DNA of 64,000 bases, taken from assembly GCA_964030785.1 (NCBI GenBank), contig OZ034977.1:26625652-26689651 (forward strand), given 5' to 3'. The notes beneath the pieces were generated by a model, which saw nothing but the letters and a program-made list of their open reading frames with translations, was not told where the DNA came from and did no database searches. This DNA comes from Siderastrea siderea. Taxonomy: Eukaryota > Cnidaria > Anthozoa > Scleractinia > Rhizangiidae. The first letter of the stretch is position 1; the number at the start of each line of letters is the position of its first letter. Positions 1 through 11,470 of the stretch are shown piece after piece. A program made the translations under genes and the position numbers.

Positions 1-52
1 TCCTTTCGGTTCCACTCAATGACGTTGCAAATGCTTAACCATTTCATTAAAC

Positions 53-619
53 ATGGCAGATATCACAAAAATGGTGAGGGCTCTTGCCATCGTACACATC
101 GTCACTGGTGTTTTATTGTTTTCTTTCGGCATCGCCTCTACCGTGGTCCTTGATTCTGGTTTTCCGTACTTCAGAATTTGCTTTGGCATATGGGTGAGCG
201 TCGTTTACGGTTAGATGATTTGTTTTAACCTATTCAGCATATTGTAAAAGGAAGTCTGTACATTCGAAACATTATGAAATCCACAAGTCAGGCTACAGTG
301 TTCCCCCAGTCTCCCAGGCAGATATTTGGCCGGAGAAGGTAGACAACATTAGTTAGGATATGTAGCGGGGACTAAAATCAGATAGATATTGGGAGCTGCA
401 TGGAGAATTAGAATACTATGATAGCGTGACTTGGCATATGTCGGTAGCTTGATGGCATGGACGAAAGATAAGCGCATTCTGATCTAGATTTTTCCATGTT
501 GCATGGATTTCAGTGTTTATGGCTGTGGCAGCATTTGAGCAAAACCCAGTGTTACTTCAGTTTTAACTCAGCTGGTGTTTATACACTGGTCTACCACATT
601 CTCCATCGGAAACCCAAAC

Positions 620-678
<59 letters not shown>

Positions 679-3600
679 TGTCTCGCTAATCGCCCAAGCA
701 AAGTACAGCAAGGACGCAGCTCGACAAGGTCGGACCGAAAGCATGTGTAGGCGCCGCTGGCAGCCGCTATACGGTCCATGCATGACGTTGGAGCACAGCC
801 AACAGCCAGCTCGAATAAGCTGCGTGTCGGTTTTTCCTGAGGGTGGAAAACCGGAGACCCGGGAGAAAAACCCTCGGAGTAGGGTCGAGAACCAACACAA
901 ACTCAGCCCACATATGACGCCGGGTCCGGGAATCGAACCCGGGCCACATTGGTGGGAGGTGAGCGCTCTCACCACTGCGCCATCCCTGCTCCCCCTATAT
1001 ATATATTTGTATATTATTTAAATAAAGCTTAAAGTGCCACTGAGATGAAAATTCGTAGGTTTATTTCCGCCACATTCTGTCGTAGAATATCGCGTTGTGT
1101 CTATATTTACCCAGAAAACTTAACAAGAAACCGTCCATCCTAATATTTTTTAGCTCCAAAGTTGCGGAAAATGTGTCCGCCCTTACTGAAAACGTGTTCC
1201 TGGGTGATTGCGCAATTTAATAGCTTGTGACGTCAGAGGCTCACCTCAGTCGCGTTTCCTTGAGCATTTGGACTCAAGATGCTACCGTCGATTGCGAAAC
1301 CCCCGAAGAGTATTTCTACGATTCGGAACAGTCTTTAGCTTCCGAAGCATCAGAGGATTCATTTAATTCGGCAAATGAAGAATTGTTCTTACCGTACGAT
1401 GTAAGAACTGATGTCAGGAGATTTCAGCTTATAAGCTTGTAAACAAACTGTTCGAAGTTGTTTTTCTCGCCTTATTGGCGGGAGTTCAAAATATGCGCGA
1501 AATAATGCTTGTACAGTGATTACAGTTCAGGCACAAGTTGCTCAAAGAGCGCCTAACTCTTATCCAACGGATAAAAGGCTGTCCCGCTATTCCAAAAATT
1601 GGTGTTTTAAGCTTTAGAAATTTAGACAAAACACCTATAAAAACTCTAGAATTTGATGCTCGCGAATTCTCAAGCATCGGTTGATCGATTTTATTGTTCG
1701 CTTCGTTGGAGAACTAAAGAAGCTATATTTTGTTTGCCGTTGTTTATATTCATTATATGTTGTAAAGCATTGAGATTTTTGGCCATTCTTAGCATAGTAT
1801 GGGAAACTTTCTTGAAGAGCCGTAATGCTGTAGTCATCTGGCAGTCAGCTGATGAAGCTTATCGTGTCCATCATGGTACAGTGGTCGCTTAATACATTGA
1901 AACACAAGTGCTTCGCGTCTCTAAATATTTTGAACAGTTTTTGTAGAATTCTTAACTTGGGCCGAAAAAAATGAAATATACCAAGACCTTCTTTTAACAA
2001 CTGGAGGCCTTGTGTGACCGGAATCTAAATATTTGTAGTGCAAATCAAAGCCACAAGGAAAATTTTCTGCTGCTCAACAACAACATGCGGACTGCCAAGG
2101 AAACGAAGCTTTCACTTGCTTTATTCACTACGTAAAAATAACTTGATATCTAATCATTTTTCTTGGTAGTTCATTTACTAAGATTGCTATGACAGTTAAA
2201 TAACATTGTAAAACCCTTAGACAAATAGTGGCATGTGATATTTTTTCTAACTTAAATTTCCACGCAAGACGAGCCGACCTATCGACATGATCGAAGCCTT
2301 TATATATTTCGATCAATAATGTCAATCGACTCTTCAGCGACAGGGAATAAGGAGAAAAGTTTCTCGACATTCAGGATGGTTTGCTATGAAATAACTGTCC
2401 ATACTTCTGAGCGATTACTGCTTTGAAATTAACACACGCGGAATTAAAAAAAAATAAGGAAAAAGCTAAGCAATACAAACTATTGGCTTAATCGCGGCGG
2501 TCCTGCATTCGCCCAGGATGCATTTTATGAGGACCACGCCGAAGATCTTCGCGCTAGCAGACGGCAGAACTGAAAGGGTTTTCCACAAGTAAAATAAATT
2601 TTAAAATACGTTAAAAGAAAATAAGTTTTGCACAATGGTGGATGCGTTGAAAAAGAAACAAACTATAACTTCAACTGCGTTAAGATTAGGCACCTTTCGT
2701 CTCGTTTTTTCCGGATCTTTCTTTCCATGTAGTTGGAATGGACAATGGAATAATCGACCTCTGGGATCCTTCGACATGAACAGCCCTCCGGAAACACTCG
2801 TCCGTGAAGTGATCAGAACAGCCGACAAAAATACCTCTCGGGTTGAAATTTGCACTGTGTGTGAGCACGAACATTATCCATTTTTCCATTGCGGGTCCGC
2901 TCGCAAGGCTTTGATGAAGCGAAATACCAGCTCGGTGGTTGGATTTATTGTTGTAGCATTGTAAAACACAAGTACTACCCTTCATAACTGCTGCAGCAAC
3001 AAAAATTTCAAGGCCGTACAGCAAACAGTTGGCACAAAATCTTCCCTCGACAACAGTAACATTTCCCGCGGCAAGTAACCGAATGAAGCCTGACTTGGTT
3101 TGAGGTGAGCCTCTAACGTCACTTCCGCTAATTCGCAAGCCAGCTTCCGGAACAAGGGCCAGTAATGGCGGCCGTAAAATCTCGACAAAAGCCGTCCGAA
3201 AAAAGCGACTTCCAGTCATCGTAATGAGTTGAAATTTGGCATGGTGACTAACAACCACAGACTATTTTCGAAAATGCAAAAATATGGAATACGAAAATTC
3301 TGGTCCCAGTGGCACTTTAAATGTGAGTTTTATCATCCATCTGTATTAGTTATCGTACAGAAAGCGAGTGAAACGAGTACAAATATCCCACGATATTGTA
3401 CAGTTGGCTATTGTACAGTACTTGGGTAACCTGTGGGTTTTGAGCCCGAATATAAAACCTCCCCTTAACTCAAACACCTATGCCACAATTCGACTCCACT
3501 AACTACGAAGCATTGTTCAGGGGGTCAAGTTCCATCAAAATCCGCTTTCAAACCTTTTCAAAGCAGTGGGTTGTGCGACCCCCCCCCCCCCCCCTGCTAC

Positions 3601-6600
3601 AAGACTACAAGTTTATTTATGGACAAGCTGAAGTTTTGTAGAAAATGCTGTAGCGATAAAAGAATTGCTGCTTTTAGCGACAATCTCTAACACTTTGAAA
3701 TTTAGCAGGTGCATTCTTACATGCTTAACCAAACAGCAAAATTTGGTCGCTTTATCTGCCCTAAGCCACATTCTTTGCCCGGAAATTGATCAAGTCAATA
3801 TATTAATTAATTCGCTGATTAATTCAACTGCACTGAAATAAAACGTTATGCGTAGAAGTCAAACAATTTTAACGTTATTGTGCATACAGTTTGAATCGGC
3901 CAATCAAAAAATAAATAAAATTTTGGCCGTTACCAGAGCTACATGAGACGGAATTAAAGCCTCGCCGCGTAGCTCTGTGGACGAGAATGTGAATCATTTT
4001 GGTGACTCACAAGTAATTACTATGTGCTTTTGAGCTAGAAAAAAATAAACCTCTTCGTACCTGGATCATTCAGAGTGATTTCTCCAACCTTGTGACACTT
4101 ACAAAGAAGCCGTAACCAACGTCCTTGCATAAAAAGGCTGTATCGCTGTTTGAAAAAAATAAATGACTGTTTCGGTGTCTCCTTTCAATGTTTCGTGGTT
4201 TCGTGATTTAGTGACGTTGACTTGCAAGGGTACAAGGGTACAACTGGTTCTCCTACATTTTGTTTGCCATAAACCACAGTTTAAGATGTTGGTATTTGCT
4301 TTTCAAAGTGAAATCTGGATCGCGCAAAATTTCAATTTTACTGTTTTCGAGGATTTTTGTTTTTCGTTGTCATGGAAATATCGATTTTTACAAAATGCAA
4401 ACCAACTAAAGCGGTAGTGTAGCACCTCTCTAAAGCTTGTATTTTCATTGGACCGCTATTTGTAGCAGCTCTATTGTTTTTACGTCTCGTTCTTTGTTTC
4501 TTTTGTTTGTTCTATTGTTTAGCGGACTAGTAGTGGAAGACCTTACGACAGCTGCTACATCGCCCAACTAAAGATAAATCCAAAACCAACAAGTATCGCA
4601 AATTTCACGTTGATCTGACAAGGAGAAGACTGTCTAAGAGCCGATTCAAAAAGGTTAGGTCTGGTCCCCAAAAAACTGTATCGAAACACCTTAGCTTCAG
4701 AAAACTCTTGTTCGGATTAAGAAATTCAGTGAGGTTTGGGTACCGAAGTCAGCGAATCCTACCATTTTGTAACATTTCGGCGGCATATCAGGCTAGCTTG
4801 GTCTTGCCATGAGCGTTTACAAACTATAAAAACTACGGTTCGACCAAACTCGAGGGGTATGCCATCGAAGAATAGTGCGATTAGGTATTAGAAACACTGA
4901 AGTGTCAGGAATTAATGTTCGCCTAAATGTAACCGCAGTCAACGTGACGTGCATGGTCTCGAATAGAAAAATGTGCCCGATTAAATAAGTAGATATTGTG
5001 ATCTACATTACAATAACCTGTTTTTGAATATAGCTCGATTGCTATAACGTGACCTTACTATGGTTCTGTTGCAGATGTGTATCACAGGAGGACTTGGCAT
5101 TCCTGGCAGTCGCACAGAAAGAACTTTTTCCAGCGATGCTTTTGTTAGTGAAATCTAGATAAACACCTCTATTCTTAATTAGCTGATTAATTAGCTTATT
5201 CTTAGTGGGCTAAACAAGTGCTTGCGCTGATTTCAAACATTTGAAAGGGAACCAACGAGAGTTCAACAAACCTCTAAGTGGGCGTTTTCATGTTTTTGTT
5301 CTCGGTAACTGATGAAAGTTTCCATGGCAACCACTTTACTTGTGGTATATACTCTTTACTGGTGGTATATATTCTCGTTTGGGTAACCTCGCCTTTATGA
5401 CCTTTTGTTCTGTTCAGTTTTGAGGTCTCAGTTTTGAGATTCAGATTTTGAGGAAACGTCTTCACTCAGACGGAACGTCTTAAGGACGGTGCCTCCTAAT
5501 AGAGATGTAGTTTTGCAAAGGTTATGACTATGGGGAAAAAGTAGATCTTAGCAAGGGTAATTGGAATCTAAAAAGAAAAATGTGGATAACCACGCATTTT
5601 TCAGATATAATCAAGCAACCATAATTCTAAAAAAGCGTTTAAATACAAAGAATGTATGGCAATTTCTTTCCAAATTTAAGCTCAATTATCTCTGAAAAAT
5701 GCGTGGTTACCCCCAATTTTCATTTTGGATTCTGATAGCTCTTACTAAGATCTGCTTTTTCCACATAGTCACTAAACTGCGCAAAAATATTGTTATATTA
5801 GGGGGCAAATTCCTTAAGAAACCCGAATATCCCAAGATGCGCAGAACGTATGCGCAGTAACAAAAGGAGGCCCCGTCCTTAAAGGAGGAAGTTTTCTAAA
5901 GGGTTGAAATTGCATTTCGCGTTCCTGACGATAGATTTTAGACAGCACGTTTCTAAGTTGGCTCAATTTCCTTTGTTTTCCTTTTCGGGTGAATATATTT
6001 TAAATAGACCCTGACAATTCCAACAGTGTAAAAAAAACTGGTGATGGCATTGACTTCCTTGCCAAATTCCCCTCGCTTTAGTCCCCTCATAGGATAATTA
6101 CAAATAACACAAAAGAGAGACATGCACCATGTGTATCAACCAGTCAAAATAGCCGGTTCATGGAAACAGTTTTTTGGTGGGCATTCTTTAGAGCTAACTC
6201 AGTAACGAGCATTAGCAAAAGCGTTGAGTAACTATAGTATGCAGGTCCACTTCAGTCCACGGCTAGATTTTAGCCATACCCGGCAACCTATTTGCATTTC
6301 ATTGAATTTGAATGGATACTTTTGTTTCTATATACCTCGTTTTTTAAAGCGTTGAGAGATATGTAAATAAGTGGCCGAATATTCTAAATCACTCCCAATC
6401 CACCTCTTTTACGTGTGTCGAAACTCTTTGTAGAAGGAGCCATCTCACAATAGGCTTTTTTTTAATCCGGGGCATGCAAATAAGTGGCTCTGTATTCTAT
6501 AATTTATCCTTTTTCCTTTTCTTCATTCTTCTAATACGACGAAAAGGTAGACCTAAAAGAAGGCTATGAATACTATGCCTTGTAAATTTTTCCCCCTTCT

Positions 6601-7874
6601 GTTCTTCTCTTCACACTGAGGCAAAGCCTACATTGTAAAACTGCAAAACTAAGCAAAACATGTTTACCGTTTACCGATTTCGTCTTACGCGAGTCCCACT
6701 GAGACCTTGTGGATTGACTTTTTTGTAATTCAATCATTAAGTCGAATGCTACCCTCGAGATTACCGAGATTACTGAAAAAAGGAGGCCGGTTACTTACCT
6801 GTCAGGCTAGTTGGCATGCAATATACTTACCTGGTGCACCTCTATAAGGGCTACGCCCTGACTGCAACCAGTGATCTCATTGAGATTATAGAAACTTTAA
6901 TATTTTTTTGACTTTTTATTTTCTCCTCTTTTTATTCAATTGCTCTGCAGGCTTGTGTCTTCGTGCTCTCCTCCATTGCGTCTGCTGTATTAGGTGCAGT
7001 CATTACGTTAATCATCAGCATGGAAATTGGAATTTATCATAGGTCATATGGTGTTGAAAATGATGCAGAACTTGCTTTTGATGTAATCATATTGATTCTC
7101 GGTGTTGTTGCGTTTGTCATTGGAATCTGGGCTTCTAAGATAACACTATGCTGTAGTCACAGAATTCCACAAAAACAGGTAAGCCATCTTTTTTACGAAT
7201 AAAACCGAGAGTATCCCGCGTAAACCCCCCAAAGAGATACTTTACATGTAAATGACACACACTTTCACAGGGAGGGTAAACTTGTGTTTAATTTTTTTGT
7301 TCGTGGGGTCGCAGTAGTGTAACGGTTAACGCTTAGGACTGTTCGATCGGAATACCTTGGGGTCAGGTCTATGAAAGTACATCCTACGGGGTACACGCTT
7401 TAGTTTTCTACCAGTTTTCTATTAGAACGTCCAAAATCCAAACCCTGCTGTTTTAATTAATTAAAATGAACTATAATGAAAAAAACAGCCTGCTTTTCTT
7501 GGCAATATGGTTGATTTACATACAGTTAACCATTTCGTGACAGTGACACTCCACAAAAGCAGGCCTGCGCAGGAGCTCCGCTCATAAGTTAATTATATGG
7601 ATTTCAGACAAATCGTGTGCCATTATATGATTGATTGCCAATAAAACACTTCTTTTCTTATTTGAAGTACCAGAGACGACAAAGGGTGAATTCTGCCAGC
7701 ACAGCTGGTTCCGCCCCGAACCAGCGAAGAATTGGCCATAGTGTCCCTGTATCTGTTGCAGCGCAAGCAGGCGGTAACATTAAAACCGTCCAAGAATCGA
7801 AAGATGAGGAAGGCCAGCTTCCAGAGGTCATAATTGCTACTACCAGTAACTATGTTGCTACGACTTATGTGTAA
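53..7874 (+). CDS. MS4A/CD20-like four-transmembrane protein (4 exons)
   Basis: Four exons, all joined in phase 0, can be read: 53-193 (donor GTGAGC), 5075-5143 (acceptor GTTGCAG, donor GTTAGT), 6951-7178 (acceptor CTCTGCAG, donor GTAAGC) and 7668-7874 (stop). The product is about 214 aa. Exon 1 begins MADITKMVRALAIVHIVTG and gives TM1 and the start of TM2. Exon 2 carries CITGGLGIPGSRTER, the Gly-rich end of TM2 typical of the MS4A/CD20 family. Exon 3 gives TM3 (VLSSIASAVLGAVITLIISM) and TM4 (VIILILGVVAFVIGIWASK). Exon 4 is a hydrophilic cytoplasmic tail. The ATG at 53 follows an in-frame stop at 20-22. Family proteins are plasma-membrane tetraspans that modulate signalling or ion flux. Exon 2 is very short and its borders are the least certain part; an extra exon could be missing. 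Confidence 0.55.
621..993 (-). mobile_element. tRNA-derived SINE with ATT-repeat tail
   Basis: On the minus strand the element starts near 993 and reads like a tRNA. It has a Pol III A box (TGGCGCAGTGG, 972-982) and a perfect B box (GGTTCGATTCC, 929-939) inside a tRNA-like head. About 250 bp of unrelated body follows, and then a pure ATT/AAT trinucleotide tail at 621-677. This is the standard structure of a tRNA-derived SINE mobilised by a LINE. It lies in intron 1 of the MS4A-like gene. The ORFs across it are not genes. Confidence 0.8.
1029..3320 (+). mobile_element. TTAA-flanked non-autonomous DNA transposon, copy 1
   Basis: Both ends carry the inverted motif TTAAAGTGCCACTG (1029 onward, and its complement ending at 3320), with TTAA at each border as in piggyBac-type insertions. 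The roughly 2.3-kb interior has no long ORF, so the element is non-autonomous. A diverged copy in inverted orientation lies at 22470-25220. Matching blocks include the termini, the ACCGTCCATCC region and the segments at 2160-2600 and 2830-3200. Confidence 0.75.
3321..5074 (+). other. intron 1 remainder, no gene seen
   Basis: This is AT-rich intronic sequence of the MS4A-like gene with a poly-C run near 3581-3594. I see no exon, RNA gene or clear transposon here. Confidence 0.5.
5480..5882. mobile_element. TTAA-flanked palindromic MITE
   Basis: The left end TTAAGGACGGTGCCTCCT and the right end (complement TTAAGGACGGGGCCTCCT) form terminal inverted repeats bounded by TTAA. Internal arms around AAAAATGYGTGGTTA (near 5588 and 5695) are also inverted. 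There is no coding capacity. It sits in intron 2 of the MS4A-like gene. Confidence 0.7.
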
Positions 7875-9395
7875 CTCCTCTACAGGAGATAGGCGTACAT
7901 GTGGTGTCGATGAGGGTCAGAATGGGTTGTCGGTCAGAACAAAATTGTTCAACTATCGAAAAGATTGCTAACGAATTGTCGCCAAGTTTAACTGACAAAC
8001 TGATTCTCCGTCTCCGTCCGTAATTCAAATAGATGGCGCAAAAAGTGCATGCAAATGCGATGCGGTTCTCATTAACCCATTGACTACTGGATTTTTCGCG
8101 AAAAAAAATCCGTTTGAAGCTACTAAATCTGTTTTTTGGCTGCCGTCTGCATGCAATGCAGACAAACTGCCCAAACCTTTACTTTCAAGTTGACATCGAG
8201 ACATTCCTGTCACTCTGGGACAAATTATTTACTTTTTATTATTTTTTATTTATTATTTATTTAGACAGGGGAAATCATCAGACAAATATGCTAAAAAACT
8301 ATATAAAAATATCCTAATCTACGCGACAAAAATAAACTGGTTTACATGATTGCCGTGTGGGAGCACAAAGAAGAAAAGTAAGCTTTCACCTTCTTTTTGA
8401 AAACCCCGGAGAATTACATTCCTTAAGATCCTGTGGCAGAGAATTCCATAAAGTGGCACCACTGTAGGAGAAGCTGCGCTTCAGGTACTCCGTTTTAGGC
8501 TTAGGCAATATAAGTTTGTTTGTCGAGATTCTTCAGCCATAATTATTGAATTTGCAAACATATTGTGCAGGCTTAAACCCTGATGGCCTTGTGCTTTTGT
8601 CGGCTGGAGATCACCTTTTCCCACCCAAGTGCGTCCAGAGGAGGAGAAGAACTAACTTCATAGCTAGATTTCGTTATGACCCTGGCAGCACGATGTTTGA
8701 GTTTCTGAAGCTTTTCAGTTAATTGGTTATTTATGCCATCCCAGACCGTTCAGCAATAACCAAAGTGTGGCTGGATGAGGGAATCATAAATCTTTTTTAG
8801 CTGTATCCAATGAAACGAATAGCCTAGGTCTTTTTAGGGCTCCAATGCCAGAGGATATGTACAAAAGAAATTTTGGTTTGGCGTATGCACACAAAGTAAT
8901 ATTATAAACGGGAAAAAGGTGGACCAAGCTTGATTTCTCTTTTACTTTTTCTTTCCCTTTTCTTTTGTTGTTGTTGTTGTTGTTTTCTTTTATGTTGTTT
9001 GTTTGTTTTTGTTTTTTTTTTTGGGGGGGGGCTGTTTTTTATGTTTTGTTTTGTTTTTCTATTTGCTGGACATTCATTAGAATTTCTTGTATCAACAAAC
9101 ACAAGATGCAGAAGAACGTAACACTTTTAAACAAGACGTTGCAATGGATTGGGAAGCCAAATTTTTCTTCGAATTTTCTCGGTTTTTTGCGCCATCTCTA
9201 GCCCATTTCACGTAATTGCTCTCATTTGGACACGCTTGGGCGCTTTCTCCATCTTGCATAACGTAATCATCAAAGCCATCTCCCGCGGTAAAATTTGGTG
9301 ACGTCACTAATGGAACAAGTACCGTCGCCCAACACGTGCGCCTTGGGGCGTTTCAGATATCAATGTGTTTAATAATAATAACAATAATAATAATA

Positions 9396-9428
<33 letters not shown>

Positions 9429-10745
9429 AATTTATATAGCGCTAATAGTTTATAAATATATTCAAAAGCGCTTTACATAAGTTATAATTATTCATAAGTT
9501 AAAAGCTTTCTTAAAAAGAAATGTTTTCAGTTCCTTTTTAAAAATGGCGAAGCTGCTACTTGTTCTTACAGTTAATGGCAACAAGTTCTAAAAAAAGGAT
9601 GCGGCATGAACGAAGGCGCGATCACCATTTGTGGAACAGTTGACTTTAGGGACAAACGGAAGAGATTGTGTAGACGACTTGTGTAGAAGAAATTGTGTAG
9701 ACGACAGAAGAGATTGTGTAGACAACTTAAAGTTATTCTTATATAGATTTGTTGTCCTGTAAACCTTAGGAAGCTTCTATTCTTCTGAAATTAACTAAAG
9801 ATTTGTTTCCTTAGTTGTGGAACGTTTTTTTCTGCCAGTGTACAGTAACAGTTCAAAGCGGTTTGAAACAGTATGAATAAATAGAGCATTAGTTTATTCA
9901 CCTACTCGATAAATTGAAAATGACATAAGTTATGCCGAAATATGTCTTTAGGAAGTTGTTTCATCTTATTTGAACTCTTCATAAGTAGTGACAGATTTTG
10001 AGAAGGCTTGTGATTCTGTCAACTGGAATTTCCTAACAAACTCTAGAAATAAATTCAACTTCAACCACTCGTTATTGCCTGGGTCTGTGCTCTTTAACTC
10101 CTGCAGAAGCGTGGCGTGGAAACTGATTATGGGAAGGAGGTGAAACATTCGGTAGGTCGGTCGGCCGGTTGATCCGTGGTAAACGTTTATCAGTAATTTC
10201 GTTGACTAGTGCAGGTCAGTGAAATTATAACACTACCTAATACTACGGGCACATAAATTTGATACCTAAACAAAATGGCGGCTTTCGCAGCTGAAAATAC
10301 TTGCGTACTAGACCGCCGAAAACTATTTCAAATTTGTCTGATCCAAGCATAAAGTCAAAACTTCTTGAAAATGTTTTTTATATGAACAAACATTTATAAA
10401 AATTTTAATTCAAAATTGGTCAGGAGCTCAAACATACCTGTATCCATGCAGTCTATTTATTAAGAGCATTGCGTCTTCATGAGTTAGGTCATAAGAAGCC
10501 TTTGATTACTCCGGTATGTCTAGCTCTGTGATGACCAACGGTTTCTAGACTCAATCCCTGAAATTGCTCTGAGGCGTTCTTCAACGCAACCTTCTAGATC
10601 TCTCCTCTCATAGTTTCATTCTTGTATTAAAGACACTAGCCATCGACATTAGAAGTAATTATGCAGGAATAAAAGTATAAAAGTAATCAAAATTGACGAG
10701 TAGGAATTGAAAATTATTGCCTACAAGTGATCTGACTGTCTTTCT
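7875..10745. other. intergenic DNA with LINE 3' remnant and microsatellites
   Basis: The stretch around 8230-8790 resembles, on the minus strand, the degenerate 3' end of a CR1/L2-like LINE; it is related in layout to the better copy at 35316-36190. At 9369-9427 there is an AAT/ATT microsatellite followed by the TATAGCGCT...AGCGCTTTAC signature common to invertebrate LINE or SINE tails. A TTG and T/G-rich tract lies at 8965-9035. No host gene is supported. Confidence 0.45.
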
Positions 10746-11470
10746 TTGAGAACATGGGAGCAAGTAGTCAGTATCACTTCAACTTGTCACTCCTCATTAG
10801 CTGAATTTAAAAAGATTTCCGTAGACACGGTGCGGAAGACCATCCTTAGTGCACTCTTCAAGTTCTGCCCTCTAGATCCTTTACCAACTCAGATATTAAA
10901 GGCCTGCCAACGAGCTGCTACCGATAACGATTCTTAACGGCACATAACATAGCATAACATAACACAACACTTTGTGTAAACACGGGAGCACTGAACTTTT
11001 TTTCTTTTTCGTTCGTCTTATTAAGGGCTATCCTCCACCGAGATACAAAAGCTACAGCTCATATAAAATTCGGCTCTAAGATGTAGCTGTTAGATCTAAG
11101 CACATGGAGCGCATATCTCCTGTTTTGCATCATTTACATTGGCTACCAGTCAGGGAAAGGATAATTTTTTAAGTATCATTAGCAACATTTAAAGCTTTAC
11201 ATGCCCTGGAGCCTTCTTGCATTGGTAGTCTCCTAGAACAGTACAATCCCTCTCAAAGTTTGCGCCCCTTAAGCGAGAATTTGCTGGCTGTCCTTACAAC
11301 ACACTCGACACTCGGCGGTCTATGGAGACCGCGCTTTCTCCATTGCCGCACCAAGGTAAAAGAACTCAATGCCAAGCCAAATCAGGAACGCTGACTCTCT
11401 ATCTAATTTCAAATCACTTTTGGAAACCCATTTATTTAAGGCTAGGTTTGCCTAGGTTATTCATCATTCT
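10746..11470 (+). mobile_element. degenerate CR1/L2-like LINE remnant
   Basis: Frame fragments resemble two separate parts of a non-LTR reverse transcriptase ORF. At 10800-10900 there is a stretch like the segment just before the RT core (VRKTILSALFKFCPLDPLPT). At 11105-11260 there is the C-terminal segment (ISPVLHHLHWLPVRERI...TFKALH). The RT core between them is deleted and stops interrupt the frame, so the copy is dead. Confidence 0.6.

Noticed and set aside
575..1021. Overlapping ORFs with poly-Asn, poly-Ile or poly-Leu runs
   Set aside because: They are products of the AAT tail and body of a SINE.
2635..3258. Long overlapping ORFs inside the TTAA element
   Set aside because: The homologous copy at 22470-25220 does not keep the frames, so they are not transposase.
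3581..3594. Poly-C tract
   Set aside because: A simple homopolymer without associated structure.
7310..7400. tRNA-like stretch (GTGTAACGGTTAACGC)
   Set aside because: It resembles an A box, but the B-box place (GGTCAGGTCT) is degenerate; probably an old SINE head.
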